Shown in pieces: positions 5,871 to 8,308 of a stretch of DNA of 8,308 bases; the stretch's first letter is position 1, and every line of letters begins with the position of its first letter. Source of the DNA: Thermoflavifilum sp. (GTDB lineage Bacteria; Bacteroidota; Bacteroidia; Chitinophagales; Chitinophagaceae). The stretch covers positions 1 through 8,308 of the forward strand of contig JADGHY010000083.1 of the NCBI GenBank assembly GCA_019683625.1, read 5' to 3'. The translations under genes were made by a program, and so were the position numbers. A model generated the notes under the pieces. That model saw only the letters and a list, made by a program, of their open reading frames with translations, had not been told where the DNA came from and did no database searches.

Positions 5871-7460
5871 TCAATATCCAGGGTTTTGTTTCAGATGCGG
5901 ATTAGCGATGATGTCATCCGCAGAAATGGGATAGAGGTTGAAATGATCGTCCACACCCTGGCCATTTTTCACGCCTCCTTTCCAGGGCCATAGGTAGCTG
6001 GAGGAGGTAAATTTCCCGAAACGAATCAAATCGGTACGACGGATAGCTTCCCAGTAAAGCTCGCGCGCTCTTTCATCCAGGATGAAATCGAGGGTGAGGT
6101 CATTGGCGGTGATATCCCCGCTGGTGTTGCGGTAGGCACGTTCTCTGAGCTGATTGATATAATTCACAGCCGTATTGATATCGCCGCCGCTACCGCCCCG
6201 CAGCACGGCTTCTGCGTACATCAGATACACTTCGCCCAGGCGGAACAAGGGAAAGTCCAGATCGGCAAAGGTGCCGGTAGGATCAGACCCCGGATTGCCA
6301 TGGGAGTCAATATTCTTAAACTTCGTGATGCCATAGCCATTGCTGAAATCCTTGATGTCGTTGATTTCCAGGGTTTGCCCGCTGGTGTAGAACATGGCGC
6401 GCTTGTCCACGGAGCTATCGCCATTCGGGAAGAGGTTCACCAGATTTTTCGTGGTGCGCAAGCCAGCCCAGCCGCCTACCACACCATAATCTGTAGCCCG
6501 CATGTCGCCTCCGATAGCCGCATGGATGAGAAAAGTGGTATTGCCATACGATTGGGAGGTGAGGCCATTGGCGCGGAGCGGGAAGATGATTTCGCCCGTC
6601 TGGCGGTTGTCGAGTTCAAAAAGCTGGGCATAGTTGCTGGCCAAATGGTATGCTCCTGATTGGATGATTTTATTGCAATAGGTAATGCAATCCGTCCACC
6701 TGGCCTGGCCGGTATACACCTGTGCATTCAGGTATAACCTGGCCAACAGAAACCAGGCACAAGCCTTATCGGCCCGTCCATACTCATTTTGTCCCGGATC
6801 GGGAAGCAGGTTCTGGATATCAAGCAGCTCTGTTTCGATATACTTAAACAAGTCGACCCGGTTGATTTGGCTCGGCAAAAATTTTCCGACCGGATCATTT
6901 TCCGTAGCAAAAGGTGGATTGCCAAAGAAATCGAGGGCTACCCAGTAGGAAAAGGCCCGCAGGAACCGAGCTTCGGCCCGGTAATAAGCAAATTGTGCCG
7001 TGTCCTGTGCGGAAAATTTCGACAGATCCAGCTTGTTCATTTCCCGGAGAAATTCATTACAGGCCGCTATTTCAAAGAACACCCGGTTGTACATCAGTTT
7101 CAAAAAACTCATGTTGGCCGTCCAGTTCATCAGATGATATTGCTGCAAATCAGCATCGTTCCACGAAATCACGGCTTCGTCTGTCGGCAATTCTTCTGCT
7201 TCCCAGAAATTGCGGAAAAAGGTATTGGAACCCACGTCTGAAGCCTGAATATCGGGTTGGTTGGTACCATCCTGTCCGCTCAGGGTTAATCCGGCATACA
7301 GTTTGGCCAGAGCTTCCTTGATGCTTTGCGGATTGCTGAACACCGTGGCCGATGTTACCTGGATATAAGGCAGTCGGTTCAGGTCTTTGGTGCAAGAATC
7401 GAGCCCCCACAAACCCATGGTGATGAGCCCTATGAAGAGATATTGGATGATGCGTTTCAT
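5871..7460 (-). CDS. susD: SusD/RagB-family nutrient-binding outer-membrane lipoprotein, starch-type
   Basis: Lipoprotein lid of the SusC transporter that captures oligosaccharide at the cell surface; 529 aa from the ATG at 7458-7460. Signal peptide and lipobox LDSC put the lipidated Cys at residue 23, followed by TKD. Family landmarks are RAEARFLRAFSYW (161-173), the TPR-like helices around YGRADKACAW (227-236), PLFRLGEVYLMYAEA (404-418), DERARELYWEAIRRTDLIRF (462-481) and LKQNPGY at the C-terminus. Compared from memory with B. theta SusD, the starch-arc residues D73, R81, W98, Y296 and W320 appear as D75, R83, W100, Y305 and W331, and the YLNAxVYTGQ and YLWxWKGG stretches are shared. That favours alpha-glucan or malto-oligosaccharide. 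A GTG at 7467-7469 would add three residues (MED); the ATG is preferred because MKR fits a lipoprotein signal start. Spacing is 21 bp from susC and 32 bp to susE. Confidence 0.93.
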   Translation of the reverse strand: MKRIIQYLFIGLITMGLWGLDSCTKDLNRLPYIQVTSATVFSNPQSIKEALAKLYAGLTLSGQDGTNQPDIQASDVGSNTFFRNFWEAEELPTDEAVISWNDADLQQYHLMNWTANMSFLKLMYNRVFFEIAACNEFLREMNKLDLSKFSAQDTAQFAYYRAEARFLRAFSYWVALDFFGNPPFATENDPVGKFLPSQINRVDLFKYIETELLDIQNLLPDPGQNEYGRADKACAWFLLARLYLNAQVYTGQARWTDCITYCNKIIQSGAYHLASNYAQLFELDNRQTGEIIFPLRANGLTSQSYGNTTFLIHAAIGGDMRATDYGVVGGWAGLRTTKNLVNLFPNGDSSVDKRAMFYTSGQTLEINDIKDFSNGYGITKFKNIDSHGNPGSDPTGTFADLDFPLFRLGEVYLMYAEAVLRGGSGGDINTAVNYINQLRERAYRNTSGDITANDLTLDFILDERARELYWEAIRRTDLIRFGKFTSSSYLWPWKGGVKNGQGVDDHFNLYPISADDIIANPHLKQNPGY

Positions 7461-7481
7461 ATCTTCCACGATTTTGTTGGT

Positions 7482-8308
7482 TTAAAAATGAATATTTAAG
7501 CCCAGCGCATATGTCCGGGGAATGGGATATACATTGTTATCAATGCCACCAAATACTTCGGGATTTACTCCACGGTATTTGGTGATCACAAAAGCATTCT
7601 GGACAAATGCATTCACAGCCAGTTGCACGCCACTGTGGCCAATCTGGCCGAAATTGTAGCCCAGCGTGATATTATCCATCCGCAGAAAAGAAGCATTTTC
7701 CACATAGTAATCCGAGAAATATTGGCTGTTCTGGAATTTGGTAAACAGGTAGTCTGTCGAAGCATTGCCGATATAGCCCAGCGAATTGGAAATGCTATTG
7801 TAGGTATTCATGTTCGACAGCACGTTGTTGTAGACATAATTGCCAATATCGGCCCGGGCTACGAACGAGAGGCTCCAGCGCTGGTAACTGAATTGTGAAC
7901 TGAATCCGAGTGTTAGCTTGGGATCGGGCGATTTATAGCGGTAAAACAGGTTATTGGGATCGTTGTTTACATCTTCATATACACCTTCAATGGGATGGCC
8001 TGTGGGGTCATAAACCTGTTTATACACGTAAAACGTATAAGCCGGATAACCTACAGTGTTGATTTGAATGGTATTGCCGGTACCTCCGGAAATATGCCCT
8101 ACCAGTTGATTCTGGGCAGCCGAATCGGCCGAATTGGATAGTTTTAAGATCTTATTCTGATTGTAGGCAATATTGAAATTCAGGTTCCAGGTAAACCGCT
8201 GGGTAGTGACCGGTGTAGCATTTACTGTAAATTCAATGCCCCGATCTTCCAGGCTACCGATATTGGTGAATACATGGTTGCTCAGGTTGCCCAGGGCAGG
8301 TGTAGTGA
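7482..8308 (-). CDS. susC: SusC/RagA-family TonB-dependent outer-membrane transporter, C-terminal part only
   Basis: C-terminal 274 residues of a TonB-linked beta-barrel that imports glycans across the outer membrane with the SusD lid. The frame is open from the window edge (first full codon at 8304-8306) to the TAA at 7482-7484. The signal peptide, carboxypeptidase-like domain, plug and most of the roughly 1000-aa barrel lie beyond the window. Visible SusC hallmarks are GSLEDRGIEF near the start of the fragment, repeated aromatic strand patterns, FLRMDNITLGYNF, the ITKYRGVNPEVFGGIDN segment and the terminal RTYALGLNIHF, which ends in a Phe as barrel proteins usually do for BAM recognition. 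An internal Met at 8025-8027 is not the start, because homology continues upstream of it. It is the first sus gene seen, 21 bp ahead of susD; the promoter must lie right of the window. Confidence 0.93.
   Translation of the reverse strand, partial: TTPALGNLSNHVFTNIGSLEDRGIEFTVNATPVTTQRFTWNLNFNIAYNQNKILKLSNSADSAAQNQLVGHISGGTGNTIQINTVGYPAYTFYVYKQVYDPTGHPIEGVYEDVNNDPNNLFYRYKSPDPKLTLGFSSQFSYQRWSLSFVARADIGNYVYNNVLSNMNTYNSISNSLGYIGNASTDYLFTKFQNSQYFSDYYVENASFLRMDNITLGYNFGQIGHSGVQLAVNAFVQNAFVITKYRGVNPEVFGGIDNNVYPIPRTYALGLNIHF

Noticed and set aside
7461..7469. GTG at 7467-7469 as the susD start
   Set aside because: It adds only MED before MKR. The ATG at 7458-7460 gives the normal positively charged lipoprotein signal start, and neither has a decisive ribosome binding site.
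7482..8027. Treating the Met at 8025-8027 as the start of a 181-aa protein
   Set aside because: The same frame stays open to the window edge and the upstream residues include SusC motifs such as GSLEDRGIEF, so this is an internal Met of susC.

Overview
The window reads as chromosomal DNA of a Bacteroidota bacterium. The best evidence is a SusC/SusD/SusE outer-membrane glycan uptake operon, a system largely confined to this phylum. Its lipoproteins carry the charged residues after the lipobox cysteine that mark surface export in this group. Start codons mostly lack Shine-Dalgarno sequences, and there is one TAnnTTTG-type promoter element. The moderate GC content and general protein style would fit a Chitinophagales-like member, but that placement is a guess.

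Layout: (1) 1-1909, minus strand: two Rossmann-fold oxidoreductases in tandem. An extended-SDR sugar epimerase/reductase-type enzyme (929-1909) is followed by a classical SDR (1-788, cut by the window edge). (2) 1910-2118: divergent intergenic region with a probable fumC promoter and a small palindrome. (3) 2119-3516, plus strand: class II fumarate hydratase, fumC. (4) 3517-3629: intergenic region with a weak hairpin, then an unusual nested inverted/direct-repeat structure (3544-3602). (5) 3630-4664, plus strand: zinc-dependent medium-chain alcohol/polyol dehydrogenase. (6) 4663-4691: strong intrinsic terminator pointing leftwards, whose T-tract overlaps the dehydrogenase stop codon. (7) 4726-8308, minus strand: susC (3' part only), susD and susE, transcribed right to left and ending at that terminator.

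How the genes work together: the three sus genes should form one outer-membrane machine. SusC is the TonB-dependent transporter, SusD its lipoprotein lid, and SusE a surface lipoprotein with two carbohydrate-binding domains. Compared from memory with Bacteroides thetaiotaomicron SusD, the residues lining its starch site appear to be kept, so alpha-glucan or malto-oligosaccharide is the favoured substrate. No glycosidase lies downstream inside the window. FumC is a TCA-cycle housekeeping enzyme. The dehydrogenase and the two SDRs have clear catalytic machinery but no substrate that can be read from sequence.

I see no mobile element, CRISPR array, rRNA, tRNA or defence system. The least explained stretch is the 59-bp nested repeat between fumC and the dehydrogenase. 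Most of the rest is ordinary core or PUL content.
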